Source: Pseudomonas capsici
GTDB taxonomy: Bacteria > Pseudomonadota > Gammaproteobacteria > Pseudomonadales > Pseudomonadaceae
Direction: 5' to 3'
Assembly: GCF_017165765.1 (NCBI RefSeq)
Contig: NZ_JAFGZD010000007.1
Coordinates: 124,001 to 188,000 of the forward strand
DNA: 64,000 bases
Shown piece by piece: positions 22,201 through 29,929 of the stretch. Positions within the stretch are counted from its first letter, which is position 1; each line of letters opens with the position of its first letter. The notes beneath the pieces were generated by a model that made no database searches, had not been told where the DNA came from, and saw only the letters and a list, made by a program, of their open reading frames with translations. The position numbers were made by a program, and so were the translations under genes.

Positions 22201-23644
22201 GGGCGCGGATCAACAGATGCCCGAGCAGCACGCCCTCGCGGACATCCCATTCGATATCGATCAGGGACGGATGGCCTTGCGCGTCGAGCAGAATATTGTG
22301 AGGGACGGCATCGATGAAAAGCCCGGGCAGGCGCTCGTCGAGGTGGTTCAGTGAGGTGGCATGGCCTCGTTCTTCAAGCAGGGTTTCGAGTGCCCTCAGA
22401 TAACGGGAAATGAAGGCTCCGAAGTCCTTGAGCGTCCAGTCGGGTGCGCTGGCGATATTGAGGAATTGCTGGCTGAGTGCCTGTCCGCGCCGATATCGGT
22501 CGACACGGGAAAGCACATGTCGATAAGCGCCCTCTTCATCGATGGCTGTTTCTGTGCGCAAGGGATCATGCCGCACCTCGATGCTGCCGTCCGTTTCGAT
22601 AAACAGCGTCTGTTTGCAGTAGCCGGGTTTTCTGCTGACGTTGTAATGGCCTGCGAGCAGGTCGGTTGGCACAACGCTGGATGGTGAGGATGAGGCGGCG
22701 ACCAGAAAAGAGTTGGCCAGCTCCATCCCCAGGCCGTTGCTGACAATCACCGGCCAGGCCCGCTCCAGATTGAACAGCGGCGCGCCCGGCAACTGAGGGT
22801 CCTTTCTGGCGTTCTGCCAGGCCAGGGCCGCCGCATCGAAGCTGCCCAGCTCAAAGCCGCGCTGGGTGACGATGGAGTTGGGCAGTTTGTAATCAGGCAT
22901 CGGAAACAGGAACTCCGAGCGACTGAAACCTGCCTTTTCAAGCAACGCCATCAGGCTCTTGCGACCGAATGTCTCGGGGTCGCGGTCGCTGTAGCGACCT
23001 TCGATGCCATACATCGGGCTATTGAGGTGATCTTCCGGTGCGCCGGCGAAGTACTTGAGGCCCAACTGGTTTTCGATGGCGAGTAAAAGCACGCCATCGG
23101 GTTCCAGCAGCTCCTTGACCCGTTTGAGCATGTGCAGGGCTGCATCGGGTTGCTGGCTGAACATGCTGGCGTATTCCAGCACGCCGATCAGGGTCACGAC
23201 ATTGAAACGATGGGGCGGATTGAACTGATCGAAGCGTTCGGCGACTACTGTGACGTTGTCCAGATCCCGTGTGCGGCTCGCCGCTATGCTGGCCCGGCGA
23301 ACACTGCCTTCCAGGCTCAGTACGCTGGCGCCACACTCCCCCAGATAACGGCTGATGGCGCCACAACCCGCGCCCACTTCCAGTACCCGTCCCGACAGAA
23401 GATGGCTGAAGGGCCGCAGGATATTTCCACGCGCTCGGCCCAGGTGATACAGCGACGGCCAGTCCGTGCAATGCCTGCTCAATTCGCCGGACAGCACCGA
23501 CAGGTCCACGGCATCACGGATAACCTGCGCCAGGCGCTCTTCGCTTTCGTCACCGTCGCTGTAGGCAAGTCCCTGATAGTCCGGCCGTGCCCATACCCGG
23601 GTGTTTTTGTCCTGGCGATAACCGCTTTGTTCTAGATCGATCAT
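19271..23644 (-). CDS. Methyltransferase-kinase-coiled coil-GT2-GT2 protein (WbdD-like chain terminator fused to glycosyltransferases)
   Basis: 1457 residues. Residues 1-250 form a class I SAM methyltransferase (VLEVGAGCGA at 88-97, then IGVLEYAS). Residues about 325-540 look kinase-like: D445-AVP-H-N450-ILLD followed by LID463IEW reproduces the catalytic Asp, metal Asn and DFG-type Asp of a kinase loop. Residues about 690-810 are heptad-rich coiled coil. Residues 920-1150 are a first GT2 (CIADDASS, MDNDD, SDEDKID, GSQDYDLALR), and 1178-1405 a second rhamnosyltransferase-like GT2 (VVDNGSDD, NNDIEV, NDVDFCLRV). The order MTase-kinase-coiled coil matches E. coli WbdD, which caps O-polysaccharide and sets its length; the two fused GT2 domains are extra. 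It overlaps wzt by 4 bp. The kinase and terminator roles are inferred. Confidence 0.75.
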   Translation of the reverse strand: MIDLEQSGYRQDKNTRVWARPDYQGLAYSDGDESEERLAQVIRDAVDLSVLSGELSRHCTDWPSLYHLGRARGNILRPFSHLLSGRVLEVGAGCGAISRYLGECGASVLSLEGSVRRASIAASRTRDLDNVTVVAERFDQFNPPHRFNVVTLIGVLEYASMFSQQPDAALHMLKRVKELLEPDGVLLLAIENQLGLKYFAGAPEDHLNSPMYGIEGRYSDRDPETFGRKSLMALLEKAGFSRSEFLFPMPDYKLPNSIVTQRGFELGSFDAAALAWQNARKDPQLPGAPLFNLERAWPVIVSNGLGMELANSFLVAASSSPSSVVPTDLLAGHYNVSRKPGYCKQTLFIETDGSIEVRHDPLRTETAIDEEGAYRHVLSRVDRYRRGQALSQQFLNIASAPDWTLKDFGAFISRYLRALETLLEERGHATSLNHLDERLPGLFIDAVPHNILLDAQGHPSLIDIEWDVREGVLLGHLLIRALLLLIASAMPFCPGVVPLTRRQFIIHSLRHVGLEMTQQELEAFIEKEAEFQAFVTGIRADHFLKWEPEQIINPRAAPEQSRVLAKLYYSDEAGNFREDYALEIEVLPGHQQLQFSLKNLKAHPKRLRLDPVDRHISFSVDNVRILKARTEIWSWDGDVASLPSVSGLMEIERSGLSVLFVCLDDDPYLELPVDLSQLTDLRALILRLDLVLYTDEVIARRINQNRNWAVQQESSLRTAFEPLHEQMQSLALRINELESTTYLLQQNVSDGKQHTVQAVERLLNDHAHLTNGREALIAGLESALLNQQIEKDTRIHTLNLRIRELEGSYSRRLAAPLRHSIIAARRLAQLSRHVSALVQRGGGFKKSASRAAHVLQEHGLPGLLARMRWFLNDTEPGPEKAEIEPTPDRRDYAAWIRQYDTLDDDDRREIARHIGTWENPPLISVIMPVFDPPLDLLREALDSIRNQLYPHWELCIADDASSNPAVQEFLKQAEQQNPRIKVILRSTNGHISEASNSALDIALGQYIALMDNDDLLPEHALYWVARKIIEHPDVGILYSDEDKIDRKGQRSAPYFKPDWNEFLFRSQNMISHLGVYRRDLVEEVGRFRVKFEGSQDYDLALRCCERLSREQIVHIPRVLYHWRIHAGSTAMATDEKPYAAQAAVKALDEHLQRTGRTGWTELLPIGMYRVHYRLPQHNPLVSLIIPTRNAGSLVKQCIDSIQSLTHYGPYEIIVVDNGSDDSESLAYFEHISEQPNITVLRDDGPFNYSALNNRAVRLARGELVGLINNDIEVISPEWLDEMVALAIQPEVGAVGARLWFPDERLQHGGVILGIGGIANHSHKFLPRGEHGYFGRAVLIQEFSAVTAACLVIRKSIFEQVNGLDETNLKVAFNDVDFCLRVKEAGYVNLWTPFAELYHHESATRGFEDSPQKQERFNREVAYMHTRWPDIETDPAYNPNLTLEQLDFGLAWPPRLEE

Positions 23645-24996
23645 GGGTGGTTTACCTGGTCGAAATCCATCGTGACGGCAAGATCGACCAGGCCGAACAG
23701 TGTACTGGTCTGGGCGACAACGAGGTGAATGGAGTCATAGCGGCGGTCATGGGGAACGATGTCTTCCCCTTCGCGGGAGGCGACACCTATCGAGATGAAG
23801 TAGTCGCCACTGGCCAGGCGGTTGGTGAATTTCACACAGGCCTTGAGCCGCGATCCGTCGTTGTACAGGTCCTGGCTGGAAGCGCAGCCCAACAGGTAGG
23901 AGTTGGTGCCGTAGACGGTGACGCCTTCCTTGGTCTTTATCGTGAAACCCAGCACCGGATTGCTGATCGTGCGGTTGAAACAGATGGCCAGATACAGCAT
24001 CACTTCGTCACCCGGCTCGATGCTGGCGGGAAACTCGCGACCGTTGGCCGCCAGGTGAAAGTCCTGCAGGCTGGCGGCACCATCGCCCCAGCGATACTCA
24101 TGCGGATTGAAACCGGCACGTGAGCTGTAGGCATCGTGCTCGAAGCTCAGGACGGGACAGTGATCGTTTACGGGAGGCTGGAGTGAAGCCTGCTTTTTCG
24201 GCGGTGCTGGCTCGACGCGCCGGTCACGGCCGAAGAGCAGGTCCATGTAGCGATTGATGACCGGTCGCGAGGCTCCGATCATTTCCACACGACCCCGATC
24301 CAGCAGAATCGCCCGGTTGCAGTGAGTCACGACCTGTTCGCTGGCATGGGTCACCAGCAGAATGCTGGTGCCGTTCTGCTTCAACTGGCGCAGCCGCTCG
24401 AAGCACTTGGCCTGGAACTTTGCATCGCCCACCGACAGTGCCTCGTCGACAATCAGCACTTGCGGATCGACCTGGGCCTGGACCGCAAACGCCAGGCGCA
24501 CCGCCATGCCGCTGGAGTAGGTCTTGACCTGCTGATCGATGAAGTCGCCGATATCGGCAAAGTCGGCAATGGCACTGAAGCGCCGGTCGACTTCTTCGCG
24601 ATCCAGGCCCAGCACCGAGGCATTCAGGTAGACGTTTTCCCGACCCGTGAACTCGGGGTTGAAGCCCGACCCAAGCTCCAGCAGGGCCGCTACCCGTCCC
24701 TGTGTCTGGACGGCTCCGCCCGTGGGTATCAGGGTGCCGCAGATGATCTGCAGCAGGGTCGACTTCCCGGAGCCGTTGCGCCCGACTACCGCGACCGTTT
24801 CGCCCTTTGCGACTTCAAAGTCGATATTGCGCAGCGCCCAGAACTCCCGGCCATAGGTTCTGGCAGGCAGACCCAACATCGACTGCATTCTGGGAACCAG
24901 CGAATGCAGCAACCGATCCACGGGTCTGTCGTAGGAATAAAAACACTTGGAGACATCGCGTACGCTGATGGCGATTTCATCAGAGGACATCGGCAA
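23641..24996 (-). CDS. wzt: O-polysaccharide ABC exporter ATPase with carbohydrate-binding C-terminus (Wzt)
   Basis: 451 residues. The N-terminal ATPase (about 1-250) has Walker A VGRNGSGKST, the signature YSSGM and Walker B VLIVDEALSVGD. The C-terminal domain (about 290-451) has the beta-sandwich look of Wzt_C (YRWGDGAASLQDF, GDEVMLYLAICFN, GDYFISIGVASREG). In E. coli O9a and Klebsiella this domain recognises the modified end of the polysaccharide made by the chain terminator before export. The start overlaps the end of wzm by 17 bp and its stop overlaps the next gene by 4 bp, so expression is coupled. Confidence 0.93.
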   Translation of the reverse strand: MPMSSDEIAISVRDVSKCFYSYDRPVDRLLHSLVPRMQSMLGLPARTYGREFWALRNIDFEVAKGETVAVVGRNGSGKSTLLQIICGTLIPTGGAVQTQGRVAALLELGSGFNPEFTGRENVYLNASVLGLDREEVDRRFSAIADFADIGDFIDQQVKTYSSGMAVRLAFAVQAQVDPQVLIVDEALSVGDAKFQAKCFERLRQLKQNGTSILLVTHASEQVVTHCNRAILLDRGRVEMIGASRPVINRYMDLLFGRDRRVEPAPPKKQASLQPPVNDHCPVLSFEHDAYSSRAGFNPHEYRWGDGAASLQDFHLAANGREFPASIEPGDEVMLYLAICFNRTISNPVLGFTIKTKEGVTVYGTNSYLLGCASSQDLYNDGSRLKACVKFTNRLASGDYFISIGVASREGEDIVPHDRRYDSIHLVVAQTSTLFGLVDLAVTMDFDQVNHP

Positions 24997-25810
24997 ACCC
25001 TTTGCGAGTTTTCTGAAAGAACCCGAAGCCCAGTGCCGCGAACCCGAAGCCGATCAGCATCGCCAGCGCCAGACTGTCCCATTGCGGCCAGAGCCCGAAC
25101 AGCAGAACGTTGCGGCTTTCTTCGATGATGTAGGTCAGCGGGTTGAGCTTGAGCCAGGGTTGATAAACCTCCGGCAAGGCGGCCACGGGATAAAGCACGG
25201 GCGACAGGAACAACAGGACGGTGGTCAGTACGCCAATGAATTGCCCGACATCGCGCAGGTACACGCCCAGTGCAGCCAGCAGCCAACTGAATCCGAGCGT
25301 TGCGATCAACAGCGGCAGCAGGACCAGCGGAAAGCTGATGGCCGTTGCATACAACGTATGAGTGAGAAGAAATTGCGCCAGCAGCAGAACGGTGAGGCTG
25401 ATCAGCGTATGAAAGATCGCTGAACCCAATGTCACCATCGGCAGGATTTCCAGCGGGAACAGGACTTTCTTCACGTAGTTGCTGTTGGAAATAATCAGCG
25501 AGGTGGACCGGTTTGCGCATTCTGCAAACAAGCCATGAACAATCATTCCCACGAACAGCAGAACTGCAAAGTTGCCCTTGCCGGTTTCCTGTCCCACCCA
25601 GCGGGCCTGGAATATTTCGGAGAACACGAAGGTATAGACCGCCAACATGAGCACGGGATTAAAGAACGACCAGGCAATCCCCATCACCGAACCACGGTAA
25701 CGCCCGATAACATCGCGTCGGGTCATGGTGATAATCAGTTGGCGGTTATTCCACAGACTGCGAACGAGTGCCACAGGACTTGCAGCGGGGACCAGATGGG
25801 GGTTGAGCAT
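24980..25810 (-). CDS. wzm: O-polysaccharide ABC exporter permease (Wzm)
   Basis: 276 residues and six predicted membrane helices of the ABC-2 type. MTRRDVIGRYRGSVMGIAWSFFNPVLMLAVYTFVFSEIF is the typical first part of Wzm/TagG-like permeases. With Wzt it would move lipid-linked O-polysaccharide to the periplasm. I chose ATG 25810 because GGAG lies 5 nt upstream (GGAGCCCGAATG). The frame is open upstream to a GTG at 25933, but that 41-residue extension is translated from a dispersed repeat element and is not family-like. Confidence 0.92.
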   Translation of the reverse strand: MLNPHLVPAASPVALVRSLWNNRQLIITMTRRDVIGRYRGSVMGIAWSFFNPVLMLAVYTFVFSEIFQARWVGQETGKGNFAVLLFVGMIVHGLFAECANRSTSLIISNSNYVKKVLFPLEILPMVTLGSAIFHTLISLTVLLLAQFLLTHTLYATAISFPLVLLPLLIATLGFSWLLAALGVYLRDVGQFIGVLTTVLLFLSPVLYPVAALPEVYQPWLKLNPLTYIIEESRNVLLFGLWPQWDSLALAMLIGFGFAALGFGFFQKTRKGFADVL

Positions 25811-25829
25811 TCGGGCTCCATTGCGCCCT

Positions 25830-25918
25830 TTCGCGAATGAACTGTCAGGTCGCTGCCTCCCACAGTCCTCTGACGGACTTGCAACACTTAATGCAGGCAG
25901 AGCCAATTCATTCGCGAA
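25830..25918. repeat. Short inverted-repeat element (MITE-like), compact form
   Basis: The 89-bp element is bounded by 14-bp inverted ends, TTCGCGAATGAACT at 25830-25843 and AATTCATTCGCGAA at 25905-25918 (13 of 14 paired). Read on the minus strand, about the first 65 bases match the start of the longer element at 46600-46761 with few mismatches, including a GGAGGCAGC core. It fills the gap between the GT2 gene and wzm inside the O-antigen operon. Confidence 0.75.
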
Positions 25919-25929
25919 GAGACAAAGAT

Positions 25930-27039
25930 TCACATCACATTAATGACAACCGCCATCAGCAATCCCAGATTGCCCAGCCTTGTCTGGCGGTAGAGATCGG
26001 TGCGTCTGAAACTGGCCAGGCGCATGGCAAGCGAGGGCGAACGCAGCGCCTTGAGCTGTTCCAGCAAGTCGCGGCTATCGTCGGTCAGATACAGGATGAC
26101 CGCTTCCAGTGCGGCGATATGGGTGGTGTTCCAGTCCCTGAAGCGTCCCTTGAACAACTGGCGGATACGTATCAACCGGGCTTTCCAGCCGGCGTTCGAA
26201 CCCACCAGATTGTTGTCGTGCTGGCGATAACGCACGTAGGGCGTCGGGTCGTAACGCACTTGCCCACCGACGCCGGTGACCAGCAGATAGGCCCACCAGT
26301 CATGGGACACGATATCCAGCGACAGCAGCCTCAGATGCTCGGTGGCATCCTGCAGCAGGCAGCGAGCCGCGTGGTTGAAAACCATGGTGTTGCCGCCGCC
26401 GATATTCTGCACCAGTGCATTGGCGAAAGACGGCGGTCTCTGGAACAGTGGTGAACAGCCAAGCACTTCGCCCTGTTCGCTGATCAGTTCGGTGCGCCCC
26501 AGATAAATCGCCGGTTCGTCACGGGGGACGCTTTGCAACCAGCCGACGGCCACCTGCAACTTGTTTTCGTCCCAGATATCGTCCTGATCGCACCAGGCAT
26601 AGAAGTCGGCCTGCAGAGTACGGTTGCAGGTAAAGGACAGAAAGTTGTGTGCGAAACCGCGGCCTGGCCCGCGCCACACGTTTATTTTCTCGGCTCCCCA
26701 CAAGTCCCGGTAATGATTCGCTATCTCCAGGGTGTCATCGCTTGAGCCATCGTCGGATAACGCAATGAACCAGGACGACCAGCGCTGGTTTTTTATGGAG
26801 TCCAGTTGTTGGGGCAAAAAACGCTGGCCATTGAAAGTGCACAGCAGAATGGCGACCTGGGGAGAGTCATATTGTTGCTGCGTATCGGATAACGGTGGCC
26901 CTGAACGTTCTTCAAAGATGGCTACCGCCTCTGAAATCGCTTCAGCGGCATTCAGTTTTGCGGGGGGCGTCAAACCTTCATTTACAAGCGAACTACCATG
27001 AATATGACTTGAGCGTCCTTTTGCAGGATCGTCGATCAT
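25930..27039 (-). CDS. GT2 glycosyltransferase, rhamnosyltransferase-like
   Basis: 369 residues. After a 60-residue N-terminal tail the GT-A domain begins with VAILLCTFNGQRFLPQQLDSIKNQRW. It carries SDDGSSDDT for nucleotide binding and the acidic metal motif WCDQDDIWDENKL, followed by SHDWWAYLL. Such WCDQDD proteins are commonly rhamnosyl- or related transferases of O-antigen assembly. Cytoplasmic, with no membrane helix apart from a hydrophobic C-terminal end. It is the first minus-strand gene ahead of wzm-wzt and the fused terminator and probably heads their operon. Confidence 0.85.
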   Translation of the reverse strand: MIDDPAKGRSSHIHGSSLVNEGLTPPAKLNAAEAISEAVAIFEERSGPPLSDTQQQYDSPQVAILLCTFNGQRFLPQQLDSIKNQRWSSWFIALSDDGSSDDTLEIANHYRDLWGAEKINVWRGPGRGFAHNFLSFTCNRTLQADFYAWCDQDDIWDENKLQVAVGWLQSVPRDEPAIYLGRTELISEQGEVLGCSPLFQRPPSFANALVQNIGGGNTMVFNHAARCLLQDATEHLRLLSLDIVSHDWWAYLLVTGVGGQVRYDPTPYVRYRQHDNNLVGSNAGWKARLIRIRQLFKGRFRDWNTTHIAALEAVILYLTDDSRDLLEQLKALRSPSLAMRLASFRRTDLYRQTRLGNLGLLMAVVINVM

Positions 27040-27133
27040 TTTCAGGGCCTGAGCATCGGGTGGCCGTTTACTGCTCCAAGCCAGTGTGGCAGGCCCGTGA
27101 ACATCGGGCCTTTCGAGGCGATGGGTGGTTAAT

Positions 27134-27159
27134 GTTTTTATTGCTCAATCAATAAAAAC
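27134..27159. terminator. AT-rich perfect hairpin
   Basis: Perfect 10-bp arms GTTTTTATTG / CAATAAAAAC enclose a 6-nt loop. It lies between the GT2 start and the phosphatase stop, next to a second small stem GTTTCA/TGAAAC at about 27168-27183. It could end transcripts or be a protein site. The arms are unusually AT-rich for this genome. Confidence 0.4.
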
Positions 27160-27234
27160 AGGGGTGTCGTTTCATGCCTGAAACATGGAAGCTTGTTTGC
27201 ACCACGGCCTTATGAGAAATATTTCGCCAGAGGC

Positions 27235-27936
27235 CTATTTCTCCTGATGCATGTGCAGCGTATCGAGCTCCAGAATGGTGAAATAACCGCTGCCGTCTGC
27301 CTGCCAGCCGCCGGTATCGATATGAAATACATTGCCCAGGATTTCTACCTGCCGCACCAGCGAATGGCCCACGATCAGTGCTCTCAGGTCCGGGATACCG
27401 GTCGTGTCTCCCGAGCGTAATCGCATGCGTGACCACAGGCATGACTTGCGCAGTTGCGCCAGCCCCGGCAACTCCTCGCGTACTACCGCGCTCATGAGAT
27501 CCCAGGTAGGTAGCGGACAACAGGCATGCACAATGCCGATCAGGCCGTTGGCGGTATCCACTTCCATTGCCAGCGGCATCCGGGAGAAGCGTTCGGCGAA
27601 GCGCAACTGGTTTTCATCGGACAGCTCCAGAAACCAGCTTGCGCCATTGGCCACATACTTCTGATAGTCCAGCGGCAAACCTTCCACATGCTCGATGGCC
27701 AGAGCTTCATGGCTGCCCTGTACGGAGAAGAACCAGGGCTGGTCCAGCCATTCGGCAGACAAGTGACTTTGCGGGCCACGATCGATCAGGTTACCGGTGC
27801 AGAACAGGCGGTCGATGACCTTGTCGAAGCCAATTTCATCGAGAACCCCATCTAGTCGGGCGAAATGCCCATGGATATCGCCAACCGCGAAGTCGCGTCC
27901 GACAACGTTGATATCGAAATGCTGGAAACTGTTCAT
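27235..27936 (-). CDS. PPP-family metallophosphatase with substituted metal ligands
   Basis: 233 residues, similar in overall pattern to PrpA/lambda-phosphatase serine/threonine phosphatases. GDIHG (19-23) is intact. The usual GDxxDRG reads GNLIDRG, so the metal-bridging Asp is Asn49. The usual GNHE reads GSHE, so the metal-binding Asn is Ser75. The later histidines are present (VHACCP, H137; IVGHS, H191). The protein may be inactive, use metals differently or have another role. The start is set by AGGACCGTG before ATG 27936. It lies alone between the O-antigen and uronate operons. Confidence 0.8.
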   Translation of the reverse strand: MNSFQHFDINVVGRDFAVGDIHGHFARLDGVLDEIGFDKVIDRLFCTGNLIDRGPQSHLSAEWLDQPWFFSVQGSHEALAIEHVEGLPLDYQKYVANGASWFLELSDENQLRFAERFSRMPLAMEVDTANGLIGIVHACCPLPTWDLMSAVVREELPGLAQLRKSCLWSRMRLRSGDTTGIPDLRALIVGHSLVRQVEILGNVFHIDTGGWQADGSGYFTILELDTLHMHQEK

Positions 27937-28035
27937 CACGGTCCTGTGTGCAGGTGATGTGGCGGGTGTCAGGGGGCCTGACATGAATTGATCGAACTGC
28001 TCCCTCCATCGGTCCGGCTATCCTTTGCCGATGCG

Positions 28036-28084
28036 TTGACAAAGCGGGCTATGCTGTAAATACTCCTTCCTGTTGTACGACAAC
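28036..28084 (+). promoter_or_regulatory. Uronate operon promoter with FadR/GntR-type operator
   Basis: TTGACA at 28036-28041 is a perfect -35; AATACT 17 bp later is a moderate -10. GTTGTACGACAAC at 28072-28084 is a perfect palindrome with a 3-bp centre. It contains TTGTACGACAA, which fits the TNGTNNNACNA pattern of FadR-subfamily GntR repressors. Its position at the predicted start site suggests repression. No GntR regulator gene is visible in the window. Confidence 0.6.
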
Positions 28085-28113
28085 ATATAACAATAACAAA
28101 CAAGGAATCTCTC

Positions 28114-28941
28114 ATGACTACAGCTCGTCATACTCAAAATCCCTTCAACCGCCTCCTGCTCACAGGTGCGGCAGGAGGCCTGGGCAAGGTGTTGCGCAAG
28201 ACACTGCGGCCTTATGCGAAAACGCTCAGACTCTCGGATATCGCGGAACTCGAGCCTCCTATTGATAGTAGTGAAGAAGTCCAGAGATGTGATCTCTCCG
28301 ACAAACAGGCCGTACACCAACTGGTGGAAGGCGTCGATGCGATCCTGCATTTCGGCGGTGTTTCAGTCGAACGTCCCTTCGAGGAAATCCTCGGCGCCAA
28401 TATTGCCGGCGTGTTCCATATCTATGAAGCTGCCCGCCGCCACGGCGTCAAACGGGTGATCTTCGCCAGCTCCAACCACGTCATCGGCTTCTACAAGCAA
28501 GACCAGGTCATCGATGCCCATGCGCCTCGTCGCCCGGACGGTTACTACGGTCTGTCCAAGTCTTATGGCGAAGACATGGCCAGTTTCTACTTCGATCGCT
28601 ACGGCATAGAAACTGTGAGTATCCGCATCGGCTCTTCGTTCAGTGAACCTCAAAACCGTCGGATGATGAGCACCTGGCTCAGCTATGACGACCTGACTCA
28701 ACTCCTGGAACGTGCCCTGTATACGCCGGATGTCGGGCATACCGTTGTGTACGGGATGTCAGACAACAAGACCGTGTGGTGGGACAACCGGCTGGCCAGC
28801 CATCTGGGCTATTCCCCCAAGGACAGCTCCGAAGTTTTCCGCGACAAGGTCGAAGCCCAGCCAATGCCGGCCGCCGATGATCCGGCCCGGATCTATCAGG
28901 GTGGTGCCTTTGTTGCCGCAGGACCTTTCGGCGACGAATGA
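28114..28941 (+). CDS. udh: Uronate (hexuronate) dehydrogenase
   Basis: 275-residue extended SDR, closely matching the P. syringae uronate dehydrogenase, which oxidises D-glucuronate and D-galacturonate to aldarolactones with NAD+. It shows LLLTGAAGGLGK for NAD binding, the catalytic YGLSK (YxxxK) and FASSNHVIGF with the active-site Ser. AAGGAATCTCTC precedes the ATG. It heads an operon with an aldarolactonase and a TRAP transporter, which together import and oxidise hexuronates released from pectin or other plant polymers. Confidence 0.95.
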   Translation: MTTARHTQNPFNRLLLTGAAGGLGKVLRKTLRPYAKTLRLSDIAELEPPIDSSEEVQRCDLSDKQAVHQLVEGVDAILHFGGVSVERPFEEILGANIAGVFHIYEAARRHGVKRVIFASSNHVIGFYKQDQVIDAHAPRRPDGYYGLSKSYGEDMASFYFDRYGIETVSIRIGSSFSEPQNRRMMSTWLSYDDLTQLLERALYTPDVGHTVVYGMSDNKTVWWDNRLASHLGYSPKDSSEVFRDKVEAQPMPAADDPARIYQGGAFVAAGPFGDE

Positions 28942-28986
28942 CCGCCGCTCTTTCAATCGGAAGACTTCATAGAGATCCGAACTGCC

Positions 28987-29871
28987 ATGGATGCTGAACT
29001 GATCTTCGATGCCCGCAACGCAACGGGTGAGAGCCCGGTCTGGAGTGTTCGCGAGCAAGCGCTTTACTGGGTCGACATTCCAGCCGGACGTTTGTACCGC
29101 TGGAATGCTGCCGATAACCGTACCCAAAGCTGGAAAGCCCCGCAGATGCTGGCCTGCATCGCAGCTCACAGCAGCGGCGGCTGGATCGCCGGGATGGAAA
29201 GCGGTCTGTTCCACTTGCAGCCCGGCGAAGGCGAAAGCCTGACCAGCACCTTGCTGGCCAGCGTCGAGCATGAACAACCCGGCATGCGCTTCAACGATGG
29301 TCGTTGCGACCGTCAGGGCCGTTTCTGGGCGGGCACCATGCTGCTGGACATGGCCGCCGGCGTTTCTGCCGGGGCCTTGTATCGCTACAGCGCAGGGCAG
29401 CAGCAACTGAATGCGCAATTACACGGCTACATCGTTCCCAATGGTCTAGGGTTCAGCCCTGACGGCAAAACGATGTACCTGTCCGATTCCCACCCCAACG
29501 TGCAGAAAATCTGGACGTTCGATTACGACACGGACAGCGGCACGCCTCATGACCGCCGTCTGTTCGTGGACATGAACGATTATCCGGGCCGTCCCGATGG
29601 CGCGGCAGTCGACAGCGATGGCTGTTACTGGATCTGTGCCAACGATGCCGGACTGATCCATCGGTTCACGCCACAGGGCAGGCTCGACCGCTCCGTGACC
29701 GTTCCGGTGAAAAAACCAACCATGTGCGCTTTCGGTGGTTCAGGGCTGGATACCCTGTACATCACTTCCATTCGCCCGGGTGGCGATATCGGCGACCAAC
29801 CTCTGGCTGGCGGTGTGTTTGCCTTCAGACCCGGCGTGACCGGGCTTGAGGAGCCGATATTCCAGAGCTGA
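28987..29871 (+). CDS. SMP-30/gluconolactonase family, probable aldaro-1,5-lactonase
   Basis: 294-residue six-bladed propeller hydrolase. The divalent-metal residues are visible: Glu in ATGESPVW, Asn in VPNGLGFSPD and Asp in RPDGAAVD. The P. syringae orthologue beside udh has been characterised as a galactaro-1,5-lactonase, so the job here is opening the lactone made by Udh. It lies 45 bp after udh with the same orientation. No signal peptide, so it acts in the cytoplasm. Confidence 0.9.
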   Translation: MDAELIFDARNATGESPVWSVREQALYWVDIPAGRLYRWNAADNRTQSWKAPQMLACIAAHSSGGWIAGMESGLFHLQPGEGESLTSTLLASVEHEQPGMRFNDGRCDRQGRFWAGTMLLDMAAGVSAGALYRYSAGQQQLNAQLHGYIVPNGLGFSPDGKTMYLSDSHPNVQKIWTFDYDTDSGTPHDRRLFVDMNDYPGRPDGAAVDSDGCYWICANDAGLIHRFTPQGRLDRSVTVPVKKPTMCAFGGSGLDTLYITSIRPGGDIGDQPLAGGVFAFRPGVTGLEEPIFQS

Positions 29872-29929
29872 CCTGCCGACACTGAAAATCCCGTAGCACC
29901 GACCAAAAACAACAAAATCGGAGAACTCC

